Below the pieces are notes generated by a model. The model was not told the DNA's origin. It worked only from the letters and a program-made list of their open reading frames with translations, and did no database searches. Shown here piece by piece: positions 57,995-64,000 of a DNA stretch of 64,000 nt (the first letter of the stretch is position 1; each line of letters starts with the position of its first letter). Source of the DNA: Clostridiales bacterium (GTDB lineage: Bacteria; Bacillota; Clostridia; Lachnospirales; Lachnospiraceae). The stretch covers positions 28,209-92,208 of the forward strand of contig JAAYHD010000021.1 of NCBI GenBank assembly GCA_012735495.1, written 5' to 3'. The translations under genes and the position numbers were made by a program.

Positions 57995-58034
57995 AATAAG
58001 AGTGTTGATAATACTATCAACACTCTTTCTTTTT
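57995..58034 (+). terminator. Terminator of rny
   Basis: AGAGTGTTGATA (57999-58010) pairs with TATCAACACTCT (58015-58026), then TTCTTTTT. Confidence 0.95.
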
Positions 58035-58128
58035 AGAAAAATATTATGCAAATTGCACAACGAGTCTTTCTGTGGCGGACAGATGATGGTCAGAGATAAT
58101 ATTTTTTTAAAATTTTTTGATATTTTTG

Positions 58129-58157
58129 TTGCAATTCAAAATGATATATATTAAAAT
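58129..58157 (+). promoter_or_regulatory. Putative sigma-A promoter of the aminotransferase
   Basis: TTGCAA (58129-58134), 17 bases, TAAAAT (58152-58157), about 50 bases before the gene. Confidence 0.55.
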
Positions 58158-58209
58158 GATACTCAAAATTCCGAGTTGGCAAAATATGAATAAGTAGGGA
58201 TGGTGCATT

Positions 58210-59409
58210 ATGGCATTGACGTTGTCAAAAAAAGCTATGGCGGTAAAGCCTTCATCAACATTATCAATCACGGCAAAGGCAAACGAGCTTAAAGCAAACG
58301 GGATTGACGTAGTAGGTTTCGGAGCAGGGGAGCCGGACTTCAGTACGCCGGAAAACATATGTGAAGCGGCAAAAAAGGCGATTGACAGCGGATTTACAAA
58401 ATATACACCGGTACCCGGCACAATGGAGCTTCGCAAGGCAATATGCGAGAAGTTCAGGAAATTCAATAATCTTCATTATGAACCTGACCAGATTGTTGTA
58501 AGCAACGGCGGCAAGCATTCGTTAACAAATATATTCTCCGCCATTTTAAATCCCGGTGATGAAGTTATTATACCATCACCATACTGGCTGAGCTATCCGG
58601 AGATTGTCAGGCTGGCCGATGGTGTTCCGGTATACATAAGAGCTGACAAGTCGCAGAATTACAAGATCACCGCAAAGCAGCTTGAGGAAGCCTGCACGGA
58701 AAAGACAAAGGCATTGATACTTAACTCACCCGGCAACCCGACCGGCATGGTATATACCAGGGAAGAGTTGGAGGCTATAGCAAAGGTTGCGGTTGAGAAG
58801 GACTTCTATGTTGTATCCGACGAGATGTACGAGTATTTGGTTTATGGCGGGGAAACACACGTAAGCATTGCCTCCTTGAATGAAGAAATATATAAGCGTA
58901 CCATAACCTGTAGCGGAGTATCCAAGAGCTATTCCATGACGGGATGGAGAATCGGATACACCGGCTCGACCAGGGAAATCGCAAAGCTAATGAGCAGTGT
59001 CCAGAGCCATCAGACCTCCAATCCGAATTCAATAGCGCAAAAAGCCGCATATGAAGCGCTTGTAGGACCCCAGGATTTCGTTGAGAGGATGAGGGATGAG
59101 TTCGAGAAGAGGCTTAATTACATGGTTGACCGTATAAACGCCATGAAGCATGTGTCAGTGCTTAAACCGAAGGGCGCGTTTTACACGTTCGTTGATGTGG
59201 GAGGTACTTTTGATAAATCCTATAAAGGCCAAAAGGTCGGAAACGTCGACAACCTGGCAAAGATACTGATTGAGGATTACAACGTCGCCGTGATACCGTG
59301 CAACGATTTCGGTTTTGACGATCACATACGCCTTTCATATGCCATATCGATGGAAGCCATCAAGAAAGGCCTGGACAGGATAGAGAAGTACCTCAATGAT
59401 TTGGAATAA
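58210..59409 (+). CDS. Aspartate-type PLP aminotransferase
   Basis: The 399-residue class I aminotransferase has GFGAGEPDFSTPENI, LILNSPGNPTGMVYT, VVSDEMYEYLVY (Asp binding the PLP nitrogen), and the PLP-binding lysine K239 in SGVSKSYSMTGWRIGY. This is the layout of the AspB/AspC I-gamma group, which transfers the amino group between aspartate and 2-oxoglutarate; side activity on other amino acids is common. hisC is absent from the his operon, and an enzyme of this type could in principle fill in, but this is speculation. Confidence 0.92.
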   Translation: MALTLSKKAMAVKPSSTLSITAKANELKANGIDVVGFGAGEPDFSTPENICEAAKKAIDSGFTKYTPVPGTMELRKAICEKFRKFNNLHYEPDQIVVSNGGKHSLTNIFSAILNPGDEVIIPSPYWLSYPEIVRLADGVPVYIRADKSQNYKITAKQLEEACTEKTKALILNSPGNPTGMVYTREELEAIAKVAVEKDFYVVSDEMYEYLVYGGETHVSIASLNEEIYKRTITCSGVSKSYSMTGWRIGYTGSTREIAKLMSSVQSHQTSNPNSIAQKAAYEALVGPQDFVERMRDEFEKRLNYMVDRINAMKHVSVLKPKGAFYTFVDVGGTFDKSYKGQKVGNVDNLAKILIEDYNVAVIPCNDFGFDDHIRLSYAISMEAIKKGLDRIEKYLNDLE

Positions 59410-59435
59410 AAAAACGACAGGATAAACCGGTTAAC

Positions 59436-59476
59436 GGTAGTATTTAAAATATTTTTTAAATACTACCTATTTTTAT
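59436..59476 (+). terminator. Terminator after the aminotransferase
   Basis: A 14-base perfect stem (59436-59449 with 59454-59467) is followed by TATTTTTATT. Confidence 0.9.
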
Positions 59477-59524
59477 TGATTTGTGATATATTCAAATTAA
59501 TGACAATGGGAAAGAGGTAATCAT

Positions 59525-60328
59525 ATGGCTTTATATGGAATTATCGGCGTCGGAAACATGGGTTCTGCCATTCTTAGGGCAGCCGCGGCCGCGTTCGGAA
59601 AGAATGAGGTTGCATATTATGACGCGTCGGAAAGCAAATGCCGTGAGATAAAAGAGGAGCTTGGCATAATGCCCGAGACAGACGCGGCGTCGGTTTTAAA
59701 AAACTGCAAGTATCCTGTCCTGGCGGTAAAACCGCAGCAAATGGCGGGACTGTTAAAGGAAATAAAACCTTTTGCCAATCAAAACCACATATTCATATCA
59801 ATTGCCGCCGGGATAAGCATTCAGTCGATAAAATCCATTTTGGGAATCTCGACTAGAGTTGTAAGAGCCATGCCAAATACACCTGCCATGCTGTTTAGGG
59901 GAGCTACCGGCGTAAGCTTTTCAAAGGATGAATACAGCGATGAAGAGAAAAAGGAACTGGATACCTTCTTTAAATCATTCGGCATATATGAGATATTTGA
60001 TGAAAGCCTTATGAATGCGGTGACTTGCGCCAGCGGAAGCTCACCGGCTTATGTTTATATGTTTATTGAAGCGTTGGCTGACAGTGTCGTAAGTCTCGGA
60101 ATTCCGAGGGATAAGGCTTACAAGCTTGTATCCCAGGCTGTTTTGGGCGCGGCTGCCATGGTATTGGAAACCGGCAAACATCCCGGCGTGCTGAAAGACC
60201 AGGTGTGCTCACCAGGCGGGACAACCATAGCGGGCATTAAAGCGCTGGAGGAAGGCGGATTCCGCAATGCGGTCTTAAAGGCAACGGATGCCTGCTATAA
60301 GCGGGGGAATGAGATGTCATTAGACTGA
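59525..60328 (+). CDS. proC: Pyrroline-5-carboxylate reductase
   Basis: ProC reduces pyrroline-5-carboxylate to proline. The 267-residue protein has the Rossmann motif IIGVGNMGSAILRA, AVKPQQM, VVRAMPNTPAML, ASGSSPAYVYMFIEAL and SPGGTTIAGIKALEEGG. AAAGAGG precedes the ATG. It lies about 8 kb from proA. Confidence 0.97.
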   Translation: MALYGIIGVGNMGSAILRAAAAAFGKNEVAYYDASESKCREIKEELGIMPETDAASVLKNCKYPVLAVKPQQMAGLLKEIKPFANQNHIFISIAAGISIQSIKSILGISTRVVRAMPNTPAMLFRGATGVSFSKDEYSDEEKKELDTFFKSFGIYEIFDESLMNAVTCASGSSPAYVYMFIEALADSVVSLGIPRDKAYKLVSQAVLGAAAMVLETGKHPGVLKDQVCSPGGTTIAGIKALEEGGFRNAVLKATDACYKRGNEMSLD

Positions 60329-60367
60329 CAAGCAAGGTTTACACTTAAATATTCGGAGGCTAAAATA

Positions 60368-60907
60368 ATGGACCACTACAGAAGAATCAAGAGAGAGCTT
60401 GCTTTAAAGGGAAAAATCATTGATTTCTACAAAGATACCATCATAGTTGATGATGAAAAGGAAGTAGTGTTTGATTTTATTGAGCATAAGGGCGCTTCCG
60501 CCATGATACCCGTTGACAAGGACGGAAGAATACTCATGGTACGGCAGTACAGGAATGCCATCGACAGGTACACGCTTGAGATACCTGCAGGCGGAAAAAA
60601 TCCCGGTGAGGACAACCTGGCCTGCGCAATAAGGGAATGCGAAGAAGAAACGGGTTATAGACCCCATAATGTAAAGCATTTGATTGATGTTCATACCACT
60701 GTCGCGTTCAGCAACGAGCTGATAAAGATATACTACTCAACCGATTTGACTCCCTCAAAGCAGAATCTTGACGAGGACGAATTCATGGACGTAAAGCGCT
60801 GCACAATGGACGAGCTTGTATCAATGATTTATTCGGGGGAGATCACGGACGCCAAAACAATAGCTGGCCTTTTGGCATACAAGGAAAAAATCGAACAGGC
60901 TAAATAG
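60368..60907 (+). CDS. NUDIX hydrolase, ADP-ribose pyrophosphatase type
   Basis: The 179-residue protein resembles NudF and probably splits ADP-ribose into AMP and ribose-5-phosphate. The NUDIX box reads GGKNPGEDNLACAIRECEEE-TGY, here split, with the catalytic glutamates REcEEE intact. RQYRNAIDRYTLEIPAGG precedes it. GGAGG lies 7 bases before the ATG. In Firmicutes this gene is often next to spoIIM and xerD, as here. Confidence 0.92.
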   Translation: MDHYRRIKRELALKGKIIDFYKDTIIVDDEKEVVFDFIEHKGASAMIPVDKDGRILMVRQYRNAIDRYTLEIPAGGKNPGEDNLACAIRECEEETGYRPHNVKHLIDVHTTVAFSNELIKIYYSTDLTPSKQNLDEDEFMDVKRCTMDELVSMIYSGEITDAKTIAGLLAYKEKIEQAK

Positions 60908-60947
60908 CTTTGGCATGTTCTATTTTTCCAAACCCGTCATATCTTTC

Positions 60948-60988
60948 TATTGACAATACAAGCCGGACTCTCCGCTTGTTTGTCAATA
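60948..60988 (+). other. Inverted repeat upstream of spoIIM
   Basis: TATTGAC (60948-60954) pairs with GTCAATA (60982-60988), and CAAGC (60959-60963) with GCTTG (60974-60978). This makes an interrupted hairpin in the leader between nudF and spoIIM. Confidence 0.6.
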
Positions 60989-61009
60989 ATGATAGGGCGG
61001 GATGAAACC

Positions 61010-61621
61010 TTGAAAACGCTGAAAACCAAGCTGCAGGGCATGAGTATTCTTCAGATCTCATTTCTTCTTATGGCTGCGGGACTGATTGCGGGCATAATAT
61101 CGGCAAACATGTTCCGGCCGTTCTATTACGAAAGAATGATAAGCTACCATAATTCGGTGTTTAGTGATATTGTAAGGGAAAACATTGATTACAAGGGATT
61201 GTTTATATATATACTGGGAAAAAACTTCCGCGAATTTATTGCATTTGCCCTGTTGTCCGTTACAATACTGGGAATACCTTATATAATATTTAAGATTATT
61301 GCGTTCGGATTCACAACGGGGTTTTTCATTTCGGCTGTCGCGGCGCAATACGGGTTTAAGGGCATCTTACTGGTTCTGGCTTATCAATTTCCCCATGGCA
61401 TTATATACTTTCCTATAATAATTTTATGTATACACAGAGGCTTTGAAATCTGCAGATCGATATACTACGATTCCCGGGATTACATGGGATCAATCCGAAG
61501 GAATATTAAGGCATATTTGATTTTTTGCCTTTTTATCTCGGTTCTGCTGGCTGCAGGCAGCTTTTTGGAGGCGTACGCGGGCTCTTTTTTGCTGAAGAAG
61601 GTTCTGAGCTTAATAATATAG
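61010..61621 (+). CDS. spoIIM: Stage II sporulation protein M
   Basis: SpoIIM is the membrane scaffold of the SpoIIDMP engulfment machine. The 203-residue product has about five membrane helices and the conserved blocks FLLMAAGLIAGIISANMF, NFREFIAFALLSVTILGIP and ISAVAAQYGFKGILLVLAYQ, the last being typical. GGCGGG lies 8 bases before TTG 61010; ATG 60989 or TTG 60950 would add 7 or 20 unlike residues. Together with spoIIP it supports sporulation ability. Confidence 0.9.
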   Translation: MKTLKTKLQGMSILQISFLLMAAGLIAGIISANMFRPFYYERMISYHNSVFSDIVRENIDYKGLFIYILGKNFREFIAFALLSVTILGIPYIIFKIIAFGFTTGFFISAVAAQYGFKGILLVLAYQFPHGIIYFPIIILCIHRGFEICRSIYYDSRDYMGSIRRNIKAYLIFCLFISVLLAAGSFLEAYAGSFLLKKVLSLII

Positions 61622-61655
61622 TGTGAAAGAATATAATCATTATAGGAGGTCCAAA

Positions 61656-62531
61656 ATGAAACAGGAGATTGAGGAGTTTACGAAGTATCTTTCGGAAGTA
61701 AAGCAGGCGTCATCTAACACGATAAAGGCTTACCAAAATGATTTAAACAAGCTGGAGGCCTTCATGAAAAGGCAAGGGATAGAAAACGCATCAAAAATAA
61801 CTGAGACAAGCCTCAACTCGTATATTCTTTCATTGGAAAAGGAAAATATGTCTCCTTCGACCGTTTCAAGACATATTGCCTCAATGAAGGCATTCCTGCT
61901 GTTTCTGATAAAGCAGGGACGCATCAAAGGAGATCCTTCCGAGCGGATAAAGCCGCCCAAAATTGTTAAGAAAGCGCCGCAGATTTTGGGTGAGGACAAG
62001 GTACTTCAGCTGCTAAATCAGCCTGATATTAATACGGTTAAAGGCATTCGCGACAAAGCCATGCTGGAGCTTCTTTATGCCACGGGCATCAAGGTGTCGG
62101 AGCTAATCAACTTAAGGCTATGGGATGTAAGCCTTACGGGAAGATACATAACCTGCGGAGAAAAAAATGAAAGGACCATACCCTTTGGAAGTGCCGCAAA
62201 GGAAGCGCTGGTGGCATACTTGAACATCCGCAGTGATATGTTTGACAAAAAGAACAGCATATACCTGTTTTTAAACAGCCATGGCGAAAAACTGAGCAGG
62301 CAGGGCTTTTGGAAGATACTTAAAGAATATTCGAAGAAGGTCGGCATAGAAGATATAAATCCGAATATGATACGCCATTCGTTTGCGGCCCATATGATTG
62401 AAAACGGGGCGGATATAGGAGTGGTTCAAAAATTCCTAGGACACACGGACATAAGCACAACCCAGCTTTATCTGGCCCACAACTATCAGAACAGCAGGGA
62501 GGTATATGCTAATACGCATCCTAGAGCCTAA
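61656..62531 (+). CDS. xerD: XerD-like tyrosine recombinase with altered active site
   Basis: The 291-residue protein has the SAM-like N-terminal domain (EFTKYLSEVKQASSNTIKAY) and the tyrosine recombinase domain, and its position after spoIIM is that of xerD/ripX. XerD resolves chromosome dimers at dif. The catalytic set is incomplete: the first Arg is K146 in ATGIKVSEL, and the His of the HxxR motif is N237 in NPNMIRHSFA. R240, H263 (FLGHTDIS) and the nucleophile Y272 are kept. The beta-hairpin lysine is uncertain. AGGAGG lies 6 bases before ATG 61656. If the substitutions are real, it may act poorly alone or only with a partner. Confidence 0.82.
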   Translation: MKQEIEEFTKYLSEVKQASSNTIKAYQNDLNKLEAFMKRQGIENASKITETSLNSYILSLEKENMSPSTVSRHIASMKAFLLFLIKQGRIKGDPSERIKPPKIVKKAPQILGEDKVLQLLNQPDINTVKGIRDKAMLELLYATGIKVSELINLRLWDVSLTGRYITCGEKNERTIPFGSAAKEALVAYLNIRSDMFDKKNSIYLFLNSHGEKLSRQGFWKILKEYSKKVGIEDINPNMIRHSFAAHMIENGADIGVVQKFLGHTDISTTQLYLAHNYQNSREVYANTHPRA

Positions 62532-62635
62532 TAAATAAAACTGGAACTTTTGTTTCCATTTATTCAATAGAGCGGAAACTTAAGTTCCAGTTTTATTTAT
62601 TCAAAAATGGGAACTTTCGTTCCCATTTTTTATCT
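62531..62635. terminator. Hairpin array between xerD and DAHP synthase
   Basis: A 19-base perfect inverted repeat (62531-62549 with 62582-62600) with an inner GTTTCC/GGAAAC pair is followed by a 12-base hairpin (62603-62614 with 62619-62630) and T run. It can also fold as three consecutive small hairpins of the GGAAC-loop-GTTCC type, near 62543, 62574 and 62608. It serves as a two-way terminator for the convergent genes. Confidence 0.85.
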
Positions 62636-62644
62636 AAATCTTAT

Positions 62645-63673
62645 CTATACATGCTCGGCGATGTAGTATATCAGCTTTTCAGATTCCTCCCATCCCAGGC
62701 AGGGATCGGTTATGGATTTGCCGTAAACATGGCCGGATACGTCCTGGTTTCCGCTTTCGATATAACTTTCTATCATTACGCCCTTGACCAGTTTTTCAAT
62801 ATCAGGGCTTATCTTCCTGCTGTGAAGAACCTCTTTGATTATCCTTGGCTGCTCCCAATATTTCTTGTCCGAATTGGCATGGTTTGCGTCTATTATGGCT
62901 GCGGGATTCATGAGGTTTCTTTCCTCGTACATATGAAGCAGCCTGCACAGGTCCTCATAATGGTAATTGGGAATGGACTGGCCGTGCTTGTTGACAGCGC
63001 CCCTGAGTATTGTGTGCGCCAGGGGATTTCCCGAAGTCTTTACCTCCCATTTCCTGTACAGGAATGTGTGGCTTTTCTGGGCTGCGACCACCGAATTAAG
63101 CATAACCGAAAGGTCACCGCTGGTCGGATTCTTCATGCCAGCGGGAATATCCATTCCGCTTACGGTCAGCCTGTGCTGCTGGTTTTCAACGGAGCGGGCG
63201 CCAACGGCAACGTAGGAGAGAACGTCCTCAACATATGGCCAGTTCTCCGGGTACAGCATTTCATCAGCAGCCGTAAGGCCCGATTCTGCTATGGCACGCA
63301 GGTGCATTTTCCTCATGGCGATTAATCCTTCCTGCAGGTCGGGCTCCTTCTCGGGATCCGGCTGATGGACAATCCCTTTATATCCTTCCCCGGTAGTCCT
63401 TGGTTTGTTGGTATAAACCCTCGGTACCAGTACCAGCTTGTCCTTTACCTTGTCCTGAACCTTAGCAAGCCTTGATATATAATCGCAAACCGCATCCTCA
63501 TTATCCGCGGAGCATGGCCCAATGATAACAAGGAATTTATTGGATTTTCCCATAATAATATCTTTAATTTCCCTGTCTCTTTCCTTTTTCCTGATAACAT
63601 CCTTTTGGGGCAAGGGATAAGCTTTCAGCAATTCGGATGGCGATATGACTTCCTTTATGAATTCAAAACTCAT
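62645..63673 (-). CDS. 3-deoxy-7-phosphoheptulonate synthase (DAHP synthase, class I)
   Basis: This enzyme condenses PEP and erythrose-4-phosphate, the first step of the shikimate pathway. The 342-residue protein has the AroF/G/H layout: LVIIGPCSADNEDAV, LVPRVYTNKPRTTGEGYKG, AADEMLYPENWPYVEDVLSY, GMKNPTSGDLSVMLN, IIDANHANSDKKY and ESYIESGNQD. The block after KPRTT reads GEGYKG where AroG has VGWKG. GGGAGAGG lies 5 bases before ATG 63673. The feedback amino acid cannot be told from sequence. Confidence 0.93.
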   Translation of the reverse strand: MSFEFIKEVISPSELLKAYPLPQKDVIRKKERDREIKDIIMGKSNKFLVIIGPCSADNEDAVCDYISRLAKVQDKVKDKLVLVPRVYTNKPRTTGEGYKGIVHQPDPEKEPDLQEGLIAMRKMHLRAIAESGLTAADEMLYPENWPYVEDVLSYVAVGARSVENQQHRLTVSGMDIPAGMKNPTSGDLSVMLNSVVAAQKSHTFLYRKWEVKTSGNPLAHTILRGAVNKHGQSIPNYHYEDLCRLLHMYEERNLMNPAAIIDANHANSDKKYWEQPRIIKEVLHSRKISPDIEKLVKGVMIESYIESGNQDVSGHVYGKSITDPCLGWEESEKLIYYIAEHV

Positions 63674-63714
63674 GTTAACCTCTCCCTTCAGAATTTGTAT
63701 CATTTTATTATGTT

Positions 63715-63743
63715 TTTACCTGTTAGGATTAAGTCTATATAAT
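63715..63743 (+). promoter_or_regulatory. Possible promoter ahead of the transposase
   Basis: TTTACC (63715-63720), 17 bases, TATAAT (63738-63743). The -35 is weak. Part may lie outside the element. Confidence 0.35.
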
Positions 63744-63774
63744 GGTGTAAAAAGGAGTTGAGCCAAAGCGCATA

Positions 63775-63815
63775 CCTCGGTAAAATTTAGTTGCTAAACA
63801 AATACCAAACCGAGG
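63775..63815 (+). other. Leader hairpin over the transposase ribosome-binding site
   Basis: CCTCGGT (63775-63781) pairs with ACCGAGG (63809-63815), whose end overlaps the GAGGAGG SD. An inner stem TTTAG/CTAAA is also possible. Confidence 0.55.
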
Positions 63816-63825
63816 AGGATGAACC

Positions 63826-64000
63826 ATGGCTCAGTTTAATATTACTATAACCGAAGAACTTTTGCACGGATTATTTTTATCAAATGGTAGGGATGAAGCA
63901 TTCTCCAAATTGTTGGAGGAAATCTTCAACCAGATACTTTTAGCTCAATCTACAGAGCAAATAGGTGCTGAACCCTATGAGCGCACTGAAGAAAGAGCCG
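63826..64000 (+). mobile_element. IS256-family transposase, N-terminal part
   Basis: The frame from ATG 63826 reads off the right edge after 58 residues. It starts MAQFNITITEELLHGLF and continues DEAFSKLLEEIFNQIL and EPYERTEERA, matching the start of IS256-type (Mutator-like, DDE) transposases. GAGGAGG lies 7 bases upstream. The left end of the element must lie between the DAHP synthase gene and 63826, but I cannot fix the terminal repeat without the other end. Confidence 0.85.

Noticed and set aside
57972..58154. Open frame of 60 residues after rny
   Set aside because: It runs through the rny terminator hairpin, has no ribosome-binding site and no family resemblance.
60950..60955. TTGACA before spoIIM as a promoter
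   Set aside because: No -10 at a fitting distance; the bases are part of an inverted repeat.

Overview
The window looks like a stretch of core chromosome from an endospore-forming Firmicute of class Clostridia, most like Lachnospiraceae; I do not name a species. The evidence is gene content and order. Sporulation genes occur (gpr, spoIIP, yqfC, yqfD, spoIIM). The neighbourhoods rpsT-gpr-spoIIP-lepA-hemW-hrcA-grpE-dnaK-dnaJ-prmA-rsmE and rpsU-yqfC-yqfD-phoH-HD protein-ybeY are typical of this group. Sigma-A-type promoters and TTG/GTG starts with strong AGGAGG sites are common. Base composition is moderately low in G+C. Nearly everything is on the + strand. Exceptions are rpsT, a large RND-type transporter and a DAHP synthase.

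Layout. 1-1 kb: end of yicC, remA and rpoZ, with no gmk between remA and rpoZ. 1.1-2.9 kb: signal peptidase I, holA and tRNA-Ser(CGA). 3.1-6.4 kb: two envelope proteins, a zinc-ribbon membrane protein and a secreted YcdB/YcdC-SLH protein. 6.5-19.6 kb: rpsT (-), then the sporulation, translation and heat-shock block with a CIRCE operator before hrcA. 19.7-25.1 kb: small alarmone synthetase, rRNA methyltransferase, two pseudouridine synthases, a HAD phosphatase and recU. 25.1-31.2 kb: histidine operon hisZ-G-D-B-A-IE from a consensus sigma-A promoter. The last protein carries a degenerate HisF-like barrel in front of HisI and HisE. hisC, hisH and a standard hisF are absent from the operon. 31.2-33.9 kb: alaS.

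34-38.5 kb: a 1202-residue RND/MMPL protein (-) convergent with alaS and divergent from a TetR-type regulator. The protein appears to be two genes fused in frame. A near-palindrome lies exactly between the -35 and -10 of its putative promoter. 38.5-47.2 kb: rpsU, yqfC, yqfD, phoH, a reduced PgpH-like HD protein, ybeY, a DUF3048 lipoprotein, a lipid flippase and a possible BofC-like protein. 47.4-56.1 kb: a BaiN-type flavoprotein, proB, 5-formyl-THF cyclo-ligase, proA, hflK/hflC, an M14 carboxypeptidase and miaB. 56.2-62.5 kb: rny behind a structured leader, an aspartate-type aminotransferase, proC, a NUDIX hydrolase, spoIIM and a XerD homologue with altered catalytic residues. 62.5-64 kb: a three-hairpin terminator region, DAHP synthase (-), and the start of an IS256-type transposase cut by the window edge.

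I found no CRISPR array, rRNA, prophage or defence island. The observations most worth checking are the HisF-like/HisIE fusion with missing his genes, the fused RND protein with its embedded ribosome-binding site and operator, the XerD and PgpH homologues with substituted active-site residues, the missing gmk, and several structured intergenic elements.
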